The translations under genes were made by a program, and so were the position numbers. A stretch of DNA of 64,000 bases, from NCBI RefSeq assembly GCF_041260155.1, contig NC_091942.1, forward strand, positions 15,497,501 through 15,561,500, written 5' to 3'. The notes below the pieces were generated by a model. It ran no database searches and was not told the DNA's origin. It saw only the letters and a program-made list of their open reading frames with translations. Shown here piece after piece: positions 22,953 through 36,262 of this stretch. Source of the stretch: Ptychodera flava. Taxonomy: Eukaryota; Hemichordata; Enteropneusta; Ptychoderidae. How positions within the stretch are numbered: the stretch's first letter is position 1; every line of letters begins with the position of its first letter.

Positions 22953-24399
22953 CCAATACATGTACACTCAAATTTAACGAGTAAAGAATCTATACTGCGC
23001 AGGAGAAAAAATTGCCAAGAAAGTAGAAAGGGTAAGGGACTTCGACGTTATTCATTCCTCTGGAACAATTTACCCTTGTTATCTCCATAGTGCTTGCAAT
23101 GAAAAGCGCTATAAATAGAAGCCACAGTTTCAACAGCTGGTCCTTGGCCAGAATTCGTGCGTGCCGTTGCTGATTTTACGCAATTTGAAGAGGCGCTTGA
23201 AAGCAATCGTAGCGTTCACTAAGTCGTGTTAATTAGTTCGGTTCAGAAAATATTTTTAAAGGGAGTTGAGAAAAGGGCACACTTGGAGACCGGACTCCGG
23301 GATTTCAATGATGTACGTGTAGTACAAGGCTTCAGGCTTTTGAACCATTCAACGGTAGCCATCATGTGATCTTCTTTGTGAATGTCACGATTCTCGACTC
23401 ATGGTTAATTTGTCTATTTATGTCTCGATTAGTATGAACATGGCTCTAATTTTAGTTCTACGCGTTCTCGATTACCATTACAATATATTACACAGTGGGC
23501 CATGAAAAGACTTGATTCGGGACACAATGTCGCAAGCCCTACAGGTAACGGTAATATTGTGACCAATTTTCAGAGCATACGTACAAGTTATGGCAACATC
23601 ACCTATATGACGGGGACATTTGTTGACCTGCAGAGGGTAGCTTGCCTCGGCTGGTACACCTAAGTCTTTGTTTCCGGGATTGCATCAGTTAAGCTACTGA
23701 TGTTGAGAAATTTCTCATGTTGTTGGAATAGAGATAAGCAAATATTGTCGCAGGCTGCATCTTTTCACATCAAATACAATGAATGAACCATGACACCAAC
23801 GCGTGAAAAAATATATCACGCGGGTTTCTCATATAAATAGTGGTTAAAAATGTAATGTTATTGTCTTTGTTTTCATGTATAGTTTTACCCAAGATGAAAA
23901 CAGTGGGTTCACGGAGGGTCCACGGCAGAAAGTGGTTGTGAAGTTTCAGTAACTTAGGGTGTCCGTTTCAGGAACGCCATTGGAATCCTAACCCTCACAA
24001 AACCCTAACCCTATATGACTTGATCTTGAAATGAACGCCTTCTAACTTTTATAGTTTAATGACATTTCGCAGGTATTTGCGGCACAAGCCCACTTCTATG
24101 ATTCTGAATATTTGCAAACCGTCACTGGTGTGGGATTACCGCAAATCATTTTGTCACGAGACCCCCTTCGGCATCATCTTCTTTGAACCAAATCACTATT
24201 CTGTCATAAGCAACAAAGTATAAAAGGGGTAAACGTATTGGTGAGGTTAATGAGGCCATAAATTCGTCTGATCTCAAATTGGATGACGGCGAATCGTATG
24301 CACATAAATATTGGTAAAACAAAGTGTCTTTTATTACAACCCCTTACTACAGGTTGAGTTTCATTCATGAGACTGATAGCTAGTTGTCGTTATATATTT
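22952..24399. other. intergenic, nothing recognised
   Basis: No credible ORF. A short 'ccctaaccct'-type stretch (23986-24013, 'ctaaccctcacaaaaccctaaccct') is seen, too short to be called telomeric repeat. Nothing else recognised. Confidence 0.4.
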
Positions 24400-25075
24400 C
24401 TGATATTTTGATTCCCCAAGTTAAATCTGGAAAAACTTTAGGGGTGACCCTTGGTTAAACTTTGTCTTTGGACATACCATATCGAAACTTGGTGTAATAA
24501 ATTAAGTATGCGTATTGCTTATAGGTCTTTTACGTAGATTGCGATTATATAACCCCTATGAGTATTTTGCTGCATAGTATGGGGTAATGCAACAGAAAAA
24601 AATATTGATAAAGTTTACATTCTCCAGAAACGAGCATTACGTATACTTTTTGAATTTCCCTTTGATTTTCCATCAGAAGATTTATTTTCATCTCTTAACA
24701 TTATGTCAATTAGACAGCGTATTTATCCAGCTTGTTTGCTCTCAACTGCAATGTTCATGACCATAATACACGGTCTGCATATCGCTAGGACTGTTATGTA
24801 CCAAGGTGTATTTCAAAAGCTGGTCAACGTAGGTTTCATTTCCGAGGATCTAAAGTATGGAATGCTTTACCTACAGATATAAAACAAAGCGCTAGTCTTT
24901 ATACCTTCAAATGTAACTTGAAAGACTATATCAGAAGGAATGTTTCACTGTAGTTTATCTCTTCTTGTACGTATTTCTGTGATCTGGATTTATTTCATTT
25001 TTTCTGAATGAGCCCCGATGAAAATTACTGTAAAGTAACTCGACCGCTCAATAAAAGTTTAAATAAATGAATAAA
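24400..25075 (+). pseudogene. LINE (CR1/Jockey-like) 3' end, degenerate
   Basis: The plus strand encodes, over several frames, the C-terminal part of a non-LTR reverse transcriptase. A 'SLGVTL' type block lies near 24440, followed by NIDKVYILQKRALRILFEF, SSLNIMSIRQRIY, then in another frame HNTRSAYR and later RRFHFRGSKVWNALPTDIKQ and LYTFKCNLKDYIRR. 'QKRALR', 'HN.R' and 'F.G.K.WN.LP..I....S...FK..LK' are the usual tail of CR1/Jockey-group LINEs. Frameshifts and stops show it is dead and 5'-truncated. The 3' end is an A-rich run with AATAAA and 'aaataaatgaataaag' (25045-25075). Confidence 0.85.
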
Positions 25076-25850
25076 GATACTATTGCTATTGCCGTCGAAG
25101 GCATAAAAGACATCGCATTTGTTAAAGTAGATTAACGTCGCATTCTTGTTTATTTTCTCCTCAAGTATTTTGTTGATCATACAGTCAATCACACCTATTA
25201 TCTCCATGACCATACAAGCAGAACTCCAGCTTTGCATGTGTATTGGTTTTGTTCAAGTGATGACGTCATCCGTGTTACATAATTCATACTGTGCGCGTGA
25301 CTTACCAGACGACCAACAGGAAAGTTCAACTTGATTTAGGCATAGAGGTATAGAAAGAAAGATAGGGACGTGAAAGGGGTAGGGTCATTTATCAGCTTTT
25401 ATCTAAAAGCAAACTGGCCAACTTGATAAAAATTCCAATGGAAGACAAAGGGCTAACACCATGTAAGTACTCAATGTCAACAAGGACTAATCCGAAAACC
25501 AGGGATTGGGAAGTGCTCCTTTTTAAGGCCAGCAGCTGTAACTTTGGATGAGATAAGCATAAGTTGTGATTCTTCCACGAACAAGTTGTGACGACAAGCT
25601 CACTCATAAAAGTTGCTGTTCGGATTAACTCTTGACCATGGCCAGTGCATTATCCGGACCCATACACTGATTCGATCCGGAGGATGAACCGACCTATCAT
25701 TAGACAAGAAACTTAAAGACATAATGTATCATTTAAGATATCACCGCGACCTACTAATGGGTCGATCGCACAAAGATAATGTTTTGTTCAAACTGACATC
25801 TGCCCTTGTGACAATCTTAATTTGTTATGTGATTCGTCAAAAAATAAAGC
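25076..25850. other. intergenic, nothing recognised
   Basis: Short ORFs only. TGACGTCA-like site at about 25259-25267 without a nearby gene. Nothing else recognised. Confidence 0.4.
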
Positions 25851-25922
25851 CTCCCCGACGGGGAATTGAACCCCGGTCTTCCGCGTGACAGGCGGAGATA
25901 CTTACCACTATACTATCGAGGA
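25851..25922 (-). tRNA. tRNA-Asp (GTC), second copy
   Basis: On the minus strand this is a complete 72-nt tRNA with acceptor TCCTCGA/TCGGGGA, discriminator G, anticodon stem TCCGC/GCGGA and anticodon GTC (plus-strand 25887-25889), and T-loop GGTTCAATTCC. It is identical to 12947-13018 except for one D-loop base (GGTAAG instead of GGTGAG). A T6 run lies just downstream on the minus strand (plus-strand A-run near 25841-25846), a likely polymerase III terminator. Flanks are unrelated to those of the first copy, so this is not a recent large duplication. Confidence 0.97.
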
Positions 25923-28389
25923 CGACGAATACTGTGGGTATTTCTTTCTTACTTTATATGTTTTACAAAAGTCACATATCATCAGCTCGTTTTTATGTTT
26001 TGTCATAGTGAGACTGTATGGTTAACGGACATGCTTCTGGCTATAGCCAAGACCATCATCTCCGTGATTATTTAAAAAAAAATAATTTTAGGATATTATC
26101 GATGATCGTGAAGTGTACAAACAATGACTTTCTATGATACTTCCCGGTCTTTCAAGTATCAGTCCATGGTCATCGAGTTTAGTTGAAGTTATAATTACGT
26201 TCTATTCCCGATCAAAGAGTTTACCATTGCATTCGGGGTTCTGACAAGTTGGAAATCGTTGTTCCCGTCATACCGTATATTACACCAGTATTGCAAAGCT
26301 TGAAAGAAAAGAGTCGCGGCGACTCAGCGTGGCGCAAGTCTTCGTCGCACGCTACTACAAACAAAGTTCAGAGGTCACGACCGCGTCACCTGTCAACGTT
26401 ATCTTTACAATCACAGTCCCTCCACGTTCTATCAACACAGCTGAGCAACCCTGACTGTCAGACCGTTATAACGTGTCACTGATATCACAGGCTGTGTTTC
26501 TTGGGCACACCTTTGGCTAGTCACTTATAGTTGTCACATTCTTAAGCAATTTAGAATTTGAAATTTTACCCGTTCTGGAGAAGGTGTTCAGTTTTCGTTG
26601 GCGCTTTTATCATGCCGCAAAGGTGGTCCCAAATCATGGTCGGGACAACCTCAGATTCTGGAAATAAAGCGACTTAGCCTTTTTTACCGTTCTTTGCTGA
26701 AGCAGAAAACGCGCGACCTTTGACTGGTACCAGATAAATGTAAAAATGCATTAGCATGTCAACCTCGCGACAAAGTTTCGGAAGTAATGCCGAGGTCAAA
26801 ACGGTCAGTAACAATGTACAAAGGCCGTGGTGTTTGAAAGATGATATTACTCAACGATTCCAGGGCCTCAGTTGCAACCTCTTCCGATCCCCTTTGAAGT
26901 CACAAGAGCTTGCTCCTTCTTGACCTTTGACACGCGAAGCAGCTTATACTGATCGGTTTTCGCTATGTCTTGTTGCGTCTATCGACAGACATTGCGACTG
27001 AATGAAGTCTTATCAATAAGTCGGTAACATGGCAAAAAAGGTCTAAGTCAGGTCTCCAAGTTCACTGCGGGGTTGTGCTGTTCTTTTCGAAGGTAACAGT
27101 TCAATCGGTAATTTTTGCAATTTCCCCGCAGTATTGAGTGTGATTCCTCAGCATTGTAGGTGTTCACCACCAAGGCCGCTCTGTAAACCGCAACTATACT
27201 CAATGCTATTGTCGTACCTATCTACGGCACCGATCGGATGAAAAGGTCGAGTGTAAAGCATGCCCAATATCTGTCATCGTAAAGAGCCGACGCATAATTC
27301 AAATCGCTCTTAGAATGAACCGAAAGAAACATTTTGTAAACCGTTCCCTCCCATTGGCTGCAACGAAGGTGATCAAAGACTAAAAAGTTGTCGACCGATT
27401 TTCATTTTGGGGGGTTAACGTTTTTTAAGAGAGTTTTGAAGTACCTATTTTGTTACCTATTTCCATATCAAGACACTTCAGACCTGTTTACCTATCCCAG
27501 TCTTGTAACACCTGTCTCCCGTCATTGGCAAAGATGAAGATTTATTTTTAGTAGGTACACGTATACGTCCTAAAATTTGTTTTCTTCTGACGGTCAATGC
27601 ACCCATTCCCTAAAACACTAACCTAAATAACTCCTCATAAGTCGATGGTGATTAATGCGTAACGCTGCCCGTGTTAACAAATTTTCACACATGTCTCGGG
27701 ATGTAAGTTCCACCTCATGTTTCTCCTCCAGAGACAGTCTTCCACCCGACACAGTCTATGATTCGACCAAAGCACGTGGTTTCCTACATGGCGACACACA
27801 GACTGCCACCGTTGGCAGACGATTGTTGCAACTCCTGAAGAAGACGCCCATCGACCCACTCAATTCTACTCGAGCATGGGACAATTCAATACGCTCGACA
27901 GTAAGGAGGCGCAACGAAAAAGAAACATACAACACTTTCGGCTACTGTAACGTGATTCATTCGTTGCGTACCGTGTTCTCGTTGTTCTGGGAAGTCGCAG
28001 TTGAAGTCTCGTGTCATGACATTATTAGTGAGATTGAGGCAGCTGAGAATGTACCTTTGGGATTGACAAAGTTTAGAACTCTGAAAAAACAACAATTTTT
28101 TTACCTAGAGCGTCTGAGAATCGGTTGAAACATTTTCAAAGTTTTCACATGACTGGCTTGTTTTTATGTAAAATCAAAAAATAGTTTTTCTCATAGAAGT
28201 AACACTCTTGTATTATGAAAGAACTTGAAAACTGCTTCAACTTTCTATGAGCGAAGTATAAGCAAGATAATTTAAAGCTTCCATTTTTGAGGTACCTAGT
28301 TCCTTAATTTTAACTTTTGGTACCTTACCATTAAGTATTTGATTAAACCTAATGGTGTGTAGTACTTGCTTCAGAATGCTTTAGTCGCA
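25923..28389. other. intergenic; one unidentified 157-codon ORF
   Basis: The plus-strand ORF at 27655-28128 (157 codons, starting MRNAARVNKF) is the longest non-repeat ORF of this region, with mixed composition and some basic stretches (TVRRRNEKE). It has no domain I recognise and no visible splice partners, and a shadow ORF runs opposite. It may be chance or an exon of an unknown gene. The rest of the stretch shows no RNA gene, transposon end or long repeat. Confidence 0.3.
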
Positions 28390-28537
28390 ATGAACACGAC
28401 TGGAACTAATTTGGGATAATTTGATGATGAAGTAATTTCCAATGTTGTAACATTCAGCTATACGGCACCTAACACTTTTGAGAAATTTGAAAAATATGAA
28501 AATCCAATCATCCCAAATTAGTTCCAATCGTGTTCAT
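28390..28537. mobile_element. 148-bp MITE with ~32-bp TIRs
   Basis: ATGAACACGACTGGAACTAA and the following 'tttgggataatt' at 28390 are repeated inverted at the right end ('aatcatcccaaatt' then 'agttccaatcgtgttcat' ending 28537), with about three mismatches over 32 bp. The central 85 bp are AT-rich and non-coding. No clear target duplication was seen. Confidence 0.75.
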
Positions 28538-28598
28538 GTTCTTCAAGTTGTATTTGATTCGCGCGGATTTACTAAATGTCGTCGAAAATAGTTTTTAA

Positions 28599-28960
28599 GG
28601 TAGCACTCGCTTCGAAATCGAAAGATTTTGCTCCAACTTTCCTTAAAGAACCTTTAAATAATTACCTATCGAAATCTACAGCTAAAATCCGGGGTCATTG
28701 TGCAAAATTTGGTACCAGAGAAACAAATCATTTAGTGTCGACCGACAGTTGCTTTTCAAAATGGCTGCCAACCCTGTGTTAACTCAACGGGAAAATTAAA
28801 TTGTCGATTTTTACAAAAATAAGAAGCCGAAGACTTTATTTACTCCATGAGCTTCAAGGTGACTCCCTCCCGACAAGTGGTATAGACCAAAATAGTCAGC
28901 CGAACAGTGCTGTAGAACTTTGAGAGTCCGAATGTCTATCCCCGAAAATATTCCTCCAGA
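28599..28960 (+). mobile_element. TTAA MITE family, copy D (right end decayed)
   Basis: TTAA at 28595-28598 is followed by GGTAGCACTCGCTTCGAAA. Shared landmarks follow in order: 'gaaagattttgctccaactttcct', 'tttggtaccagagaaacaaat', 'caaaatggctgccaaccctgtg', 'gacaagtggtatagacca' and 'gtctatccccga'. The right terminus after about 28950 does not match the family and no TTAA was found. Confidence 0.75.
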
Positions 28961-30671
28961 TTTCATAGATACACACAACCTGGCGTTTGGAGTATTTGGC
29001 GGGAGGAGGGAGGGCGTGAGGAAAAACATCGATCGATACTAAAACATATGTTGACAGCCTTGTATGTAACGAAGTTGAGCAATCTTTGAACTGAAGGATT
29101 TTAATAAACATTGTTCATCGCTAAGACTTCATGGAGCACTTCTGTGTAGTTTGTTGGCATCAATTTTTTTCTTTTCTGACATATTCTTAGAAGACTTTTT
29201 ACTCCATATTAGACTTTTACTCCATGAAAACGACACTCATTTGTAACAGAATGGGAAGATTTACGCCACAGCTTTCACCTCCATTTGAATAACTCACCAT
29301 TTTTCAAACACGGGGGTCATTTACAAAGAACACAGAGCATCCATACCCTGCATGGAACTTTTTCAGAATATTCAATGACAAGTTTTCTAAATGGATGACA
29401 AGACGTTGTCTCTGTGATGAGTCTCATGCGTAATCGATTTATGTCACAGTTATGTTCTTTCTGCAAATGTGCATGGGGGTTTTCACCTTTGAGTGGGGCA
29501 CCCGTTTATATCTTGTTAATACTTGCACATGCAGTTCAAGTTCAACACTAACAATATTTGAACGAACATCATTCATTGTACTTTTGCAGGAACTCATCTT
29601 AAATTTAACTTGAAAGTAAAATTATGAAACACCGCAAAAAGGTTTCGACTTACGGGCCTATGGTAAGAGACTTTCTCCAGTCACATATGAAATATTCATA
29701 ATTTGAATCAACCAATTAGCACTTGCCCCATCATTTGTGTATTCTTTCAAAAACTGCTATTATTAGGTTTTTGTCAGTTACTATAGCACTCCTTTGTTTT
29801 ACATTTAGTTTATGTTTGAGCATTACCATTGGACCTCTAACGTTACAATGTTACATGCCTGCATCGAGTGAAGTCGTGCCTGACAAGCAATATGGGCGGT
29901 TAGTATTAGAATACAGTATTATATTTGTATTGTGGTTTATGTGATCTAAATTTAAGGTGATCAGTTATGTGCTTAACGATGGACGTTTCAATCTACCCTT
30001 TTTTTTCTGAATTTAGCGTGAGCATCGATAACTTGAAAATATTACCTGCAATGTTTTAACAAATTACTCGCGTAATTTATTTCGTGCAGGCTCAAGTTAT
30101 TTGGGCAAGTCATAGTGACCTGTGACCTGTGACCTGTGACATGTCTGTAAAACGAATCCAACGTGACCTAATTGATAACGATGTAATAAAACAACAATGT
30201 CCCTTTGACAAGAAAATAGTTGAATGTAAATAACTGACAAGCCATTCAAAGAATTTCCAGTCTCGAACGATAGTAAAATGAAAGGGCCTATTCGTTATCT
30301 TTGCGTACAAGTTTTTTTTTGTAGTGTTTGTGACATTCGGAAAACTAATGCTAATTTGTCAACGTCTTGAAATGTGCTGGTAGACAGAGGGACAAGACAG
30401 TCTGCACAGCCCCGCGTACAGAGGGAGCGGTCAGTTGAATTAAGCATAGTTTTTCTCTAGGGTCTATGAATAAAGGCATATATAGAGTAATGCCATCTAC
30501 CAGAAATATGTGCATGAATCATTAACTGTAGGGAAACTCCAGCGTACCGTATAGCGAGGTGATAGTTGACACTCGTCATATAAACAGCTTTAGGTTAATG
30601 GTTGGTTTAACGGGGTCATATGTCATTATTTATGTCTCTGAAAGCAGGTATACTTTCTATTCTTCGTCACA
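28961..30671. other. intergenic, nothing recognised except a TGACCTG array
   Basis: No credible gene. It contains the short TGACCTG tandem at 30116-30142, listed separately. Confidence 0.4.
30116..30142. repeat. TGACCTG x3.7 tandem; DR1-type half-sites
   Basis: Three perfect TGACCT hexamers and a fourth imperfect one (TGACAT), each separated by one G, give consecutive direct repeats with 1-base spacing. This is the DR1 arrangement bound by RXR/HNF4-type nuclear receptors. It may simply be a 7-bp microsatellite. Confidence 0.5.
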
Positions 30672-31190
30672 ATGTCTGTTGATATACAAAGTATTGGCCT
30701 TTACAAATACAATGCATGGAGTATCAGATTTGATATTATCATTGAAAAAATACATTCTCGTCTGAATAATGCAGTCAACATTTCTGTCAGTGAACTTTCA
30801 AAGTTAAATACACTTCCATTTAAGTGTACAATTGATACTAGAGTAAGAACTTTTCAATTAAAGCTTTTACACCGTATTCTCTACACAAACGCTGATATGT
30901 TTAAAATGAAAGCTCGGAATGTCAGTGATCCGCTTTACAGTTTTTGAAATAGGGAAGTTGAAACAAGAAATCGTTTGTTTTATTTTTGCATTTATGCTAG
31001 AGAACTCTGGGATACTTTTCATAAGTCGTATAAAGAACATATAAGTGGTACAGAATTTTCAACTCTACAACATATAATTCTAGGTTCCTTGGATTGTCCA
31101 AGCATCTTAAACCATCTTTTGATTAGTGGGAAACAATATTTGTACAAGTGCAAAATGCATATTTCCAAGACCCAGAACCAAGAACAATAA
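30672..31190 (+). pseudogene. LINE (L1/Tx1-like) ORF2 C-terminal fragment
   Basis: One reading frame runs 173 codons with a single internal TGA (30945-30947). It reads ...NTLPFKCTIDTRVRTFQLKLLHRILYTNADMFKMK, then SDPLYSF, stop, NREVETRNRLFYFCIYARELWD, ...ILGSLDC...LISGKQYLYKCK. This layout (VRTFQ-K-LHRIL.TN, then a short C..E.ET..HLF..C....WD zinc-knuckle-like block, then K.YIYKCR) is typical of the C-terminus of L1/Tx1-group LINEs. Several cysteine/histidine positions of the block are lost. 5'-truncated relic; the start at 30672 is only where an ATG happens to lie. Confidence 0.75.
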
Positions 31191-31249
31191 TAGCTGACAT
31201 ACCTCAATATAGAGTCTACGTCGACAAGCTAAACACAGGTTGTCTTGGC

Positions 31250-31345
31250 ATAATATGGACAGATATAGCTAGTTAGTATTGGGAAAACTCGTGATTAGTT
31301 TTGCCCATAAACGTCCACGTATAGAACAAGAAACTCATTTTGACA
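31250..31345 (+). repeat. single satellite unit remnant
   Basis: 'ggacagatatagctagtta' with 'attgggaaaact' and 'gcccataaacgtccacgtat' matches part of the ~180-bp unit of the TAA-flanked elements. No TIR nearby. Confidence 0.45.
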
Positions 31346-34094
31346 AACAAAGGATGAAGTAAAACGAAAGTGCTATCAAAAGTTACAGGCCGGATAATGG
31401 AGCTTTAAAAATACGTTTCAGTTTTGCTACAAGCTTACAAAAGGTCATGCAACAAAAACAAAAGCGCATCGACTTTCTCCCCTTTGCTGTGGAATTTGTA
31501 ATGTTGCTTCTGATCTTCACAGATATTAATTTTAAAAAGACACGTCAGATCAGATGCAGTATGATGTTGGACTATAGAATTGGTATTGATATACTCCATA
31601 CGACGAAAATCGATCGCCACGTGCGTATATATGCATCGCCGTGCCACTGCAGAACTGACATGTGCGACATTTTGATTGGTTACCGGTCCAATTCTGAACT
31701 GCAACAGCAACGTCGAGAAAGTTGATAACTACCCAGATTCTAGACACTGTTCTAAAAAACAAAGGGCGAAAAAAACTAGAAAAACTTGCGTGAATAACCC
31801 TATATGGATATCCCGCCGCATATTCTTGAATCTGACAGACACGTAACGTATTTCATATCAAGTTGCCAAAATAATCTGTGTGATGGAAATGGGTCTCAAG
31901 ATTTTTTATTATACATTCCATAAAGAAACCGCTGGGATCCTTTTCTATCCGGGGTCACATGACAACTTTGTTTCACACAGAAGAACCAGAAATGCCCAGG
32001 ATTTAAATTATTATTCTTGTTTTACATTCTCTGAAGTCATGGGTAACTCATTGAGAAAGGTTATGGTAGACCCACTCACACAAAATGAGACGGAGGCACA
32101 CATATTTTCACATATATACATCTTTTAGCTTTAAAAAGCAAAATTCAAAAGACATGCGTTGTTTGGGTGTAGTACGGAACCTTTCCCCGAGGCGTTTGCC
32201 ATTGCGAGGACTTAGGATCTTTGTGCATTTGTGGAGCACTCTTGGACTGGAAATGTCCATTGTCCTTCAAACACTTTACTAACATCTTGAAAGACAAGAC
32301 CCGTCTTTCAACTGAGACACTGAAAAGTAGCACGATTCCTCTCTTTAGGGCAAGAGCTCGGATCAGTTGTTCTCTGGATTTGGACAATCTAATCTAGGTT
32401 TCGTCTCTAAGCGATTCCCAGCCCTTTCGCATGTCCAACGCTACCCAACGAAATCGACAGGAGATAGTTCATACACGTATCCATAGGTAAACCATCTTAC
32501 AACCTAAAGAGTGACAGTCCAATGAGTTCCGTGATCCAAAATCGGATATCGCCCATCAGATTTGAGGAAGGAGGGGAAAGAAACATCAAAAGGCGCAAAG
32601 CAAAACTTATATAAAAGTTGCAACCTTGGAAAAAACATTTACACGACTGGAAACTGAATAAAAGGGAATGCTTCAAAGGGATCTATTTGCTCTGCTGGAT
32701 TGGGTAAAATGTGCCAGATAATGGAAAGCGGAAAAAAGTCATTGCTATATTATAACCACCCTTCACAGAGCTAATGCTCTATCCGTAAGAGAGAGCTTGC
32801 CAAATACCTGCTACCAACCTGTAGCTTATTGTGACGGCGAGAGAACGCCTGTCTAATGATTACCAACGACCTTTTAACCTGCAGATACATTGCGTATACC
32901 TACCCAGGGCAACTACATCCTGTAAGCTATGGATGTCTGTCTAATTGCCTAACATCAATAAGCAGTACGTTACAAAACATTTCCAGGGAGACTGACTGTC
33001 CGGTGCGTACTTAATCAACTTACAATTTGCCTAATACAGAAAACTACCAGTGGAGCCTGTTAAATGGCTATAGGCATCAGGTCCCGCAGTGTACAGATAT
33101 TACCTGTTCCACTGCTGTTAACAACTTGTAACACTGGTGTATCATAGACATTAGTGTTCTACTCAACTGTCTGTGACTGTGGTTGCAGTTCACAGATATA
33201 TGATATTCCGTCTATTATACCTTTCACAAACATTGTTTTGATCGATTCTATATGGCAGAGTTTGACCATTATAAAGTAGGAAATTGGGTGAAAGACAACC
33301 GATTAAAACCAAGCAGGACACGCTATAGCCCAACACCGTGTACAAGTCTGATCATTAGGATTGACATTCTTAATTGTAAACATTACTACCAGTAGCCCAG
33401 GGCTGCACTATTTTGTCACGTTTTATCATGAAGATATATATCGGCGCCGACACTGTGTAATTATTGAACTTTTTACGGTACACGGGAAAGGGTTAAATCT
33501 TTTCTCAACTGGTTTGCACACCCAAGTGCTTGTTTGAGTGCCCATGGCCTGATACATTGCAATCCACTTCAAAATCGTCACCTGAATGTATTCTTCTTTG
33601 TTTACTCGAGACGTTGTCACAAAATGCATGCAGTACTTGGTAAGCAGACGTTCATGTGATCTTGAAGATATATCTCAGGAACGATTCATGTAGGCTGGTT
33701 GTCATCTTATTTATTTATATTCTGCCATTTTTATTAGTGAAATTTGATTCGCATCTCCTACAGCTACTATGTCCTGAAGCTAAAACCCATAGTCCCTCTA
33801 TGAGGCACTGTGGTCCATCTTACTATCGTGCCTAATTCATACACTTAACATGAACTTCCTCACTGCTTCCTCAAGCTCAATAGCAATGTATACATAAATA
33901 CGTTACAACTCTACACAAGCACTCAACTTCTTTCACAGATACTTGGCATTCCTTTCTCTACATAACGGAATTTCATATAACTAAAATATTTGCATTTTCC
34001 CTGGATTTAATTAGAAAAGAAGGCAAGGAGTCGCTCGAGAGGAATCTGGACAAAGTTAGTGAAAATGAAAAATCCAACCCTCTCCGCACAGTTT
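31346..34094. other. intergenic, nothing recognised
   Basis: Overlapping 70-92-codon ORFs on both strands (31435-31762) have no recognisable content. No RNA gene, TIR or tandem repeat recognised. Confidence 0.4.
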
Positions 34095-34250
34095 ATAGCA
34101 TATAGAGAATGGCTGCCATTTCGAATTTCAAATATCGGTGATTTCGAGGTAATTTACCCGTCAATCCTAAAACTTGTGCCATTCTTGACCATAAAAGGGA
34201 AATGTTTCATCGAACAAATAAATATGAGTAAATCTTAAACACTGTTATTT
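34095..34250 (-). mobile_element. possible decayed TTAA MITE fragment
   Basis: 'aatggctgccatttcgaatttcaaatatcggtgattt' and the following 'cattcttgaccataaaaggg' resemble the reversed middle of the TTAA MITE family (compare copy C, 'ggcggccatctttaatttcaaag'). No ends are preserved. Confidence 0.35.
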
Positions 34251-35530
<1,280 letters not shown>

Positions 35531-36100
35531 TGTTACGTGCAGAGAAAACGAACAAAGGGTGAACTCAGCAGTTAACGTTTAAACAAAATTTATTACGAAA
35601 ATAAAACTAATTGCTAAGTCAGGGATAGAGTACAGGCTTTAAAAGTGTACAGACTACTTATCTCAGCTGGGACGGCAAAGCTCCAGTCTCAGAGTTGTAA
35701 CAGTCAGTCGGATGAATGAACAGTCCTTCGGCTTGCAGGCTTGTAGTTGCACAAAGTCCACAGTATAAATCCAGCGTTGGCAGTGAAGGTCTTGAAAAGT
35801 CTTGAGAATGACTACTGCTGGAGTTTAGTAACACACAAGAGACACGATCCCCAAAAGTCTGACTGGAAGCTGTGCACGTCCCTTTTATAAAGGCATATAA
35901 GAACAATCTAGAACTTTTATTGACATGCTAATTACTGTTCTAAAATTATCTCCCTTACACAACTAATCAACTTTCCAGAACATTCCAAACATGACTAATT
36001 GAATTCAAGGTTGTGAGGTCATTAAGGGCAGTGACCTTGAGAATGTTCTAGACTAATTGAACTCAGGTCATGATGAGTGTGGGTGAAATGACCTACATAA

Positions 36101-36102
<2 letters not shown>
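35531..36102 (-). mobile_element. solo LTR, 572 bp (Ty3/Gypsy-like)
   Basis: The segment starts TGTTACGTGCAG and ends CATAACA on the plus strand, giving the inverted TGTTA...TAACA ends of an LTR. Read on the minus strand it has ordinary LTR anatomy: a TATA box (TATAAAAG, plus-strand 35882-35889) about 215 bp from the left-hand start and an AATAAA signal (plus-strand 35589-35594) near its end. No internal region or second LTR is present, so this is a solo LTR made by recombination. Flanks are AT microsatellite on both sides (tattt / aaata), so a 4-5-bp target duplication cannot be judged. Gypsy is the most likely class; BEL is possible. Confidence 0.75.
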
Positions 36103-36135
<33 letters not shown>

Positions 36136-36188
36136 ACACGCATACATATACATATATGTATGCGTGTTGTATATATATCAGTAAATAT

Positions 36189-36233
<45 letters not shown>

Positions 36234-36262
36234 TATATATATTTATTTATATTTGAGAATAT
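36103..36262. repeat. (TA)n microsatellite with a 16-bp-arm palindrome
   Basis: AT-rich runs (36104-36130 and 36190-36250) surround the palindrome 36133-36170 (arm ACAACACGCATACATA, 6-base spacer). Confidence 0.85.

Noticed and set aside
23986..24013. CCCTAAC-like telomeric motif
   Set aside because: Only two imperfect units; no array.
27655..28128. 157-codon plus-strand ORF as a confident gene
   Set aside because: No domain, no flanking splice or promoter evidence; kept only as an unidentified ORF.
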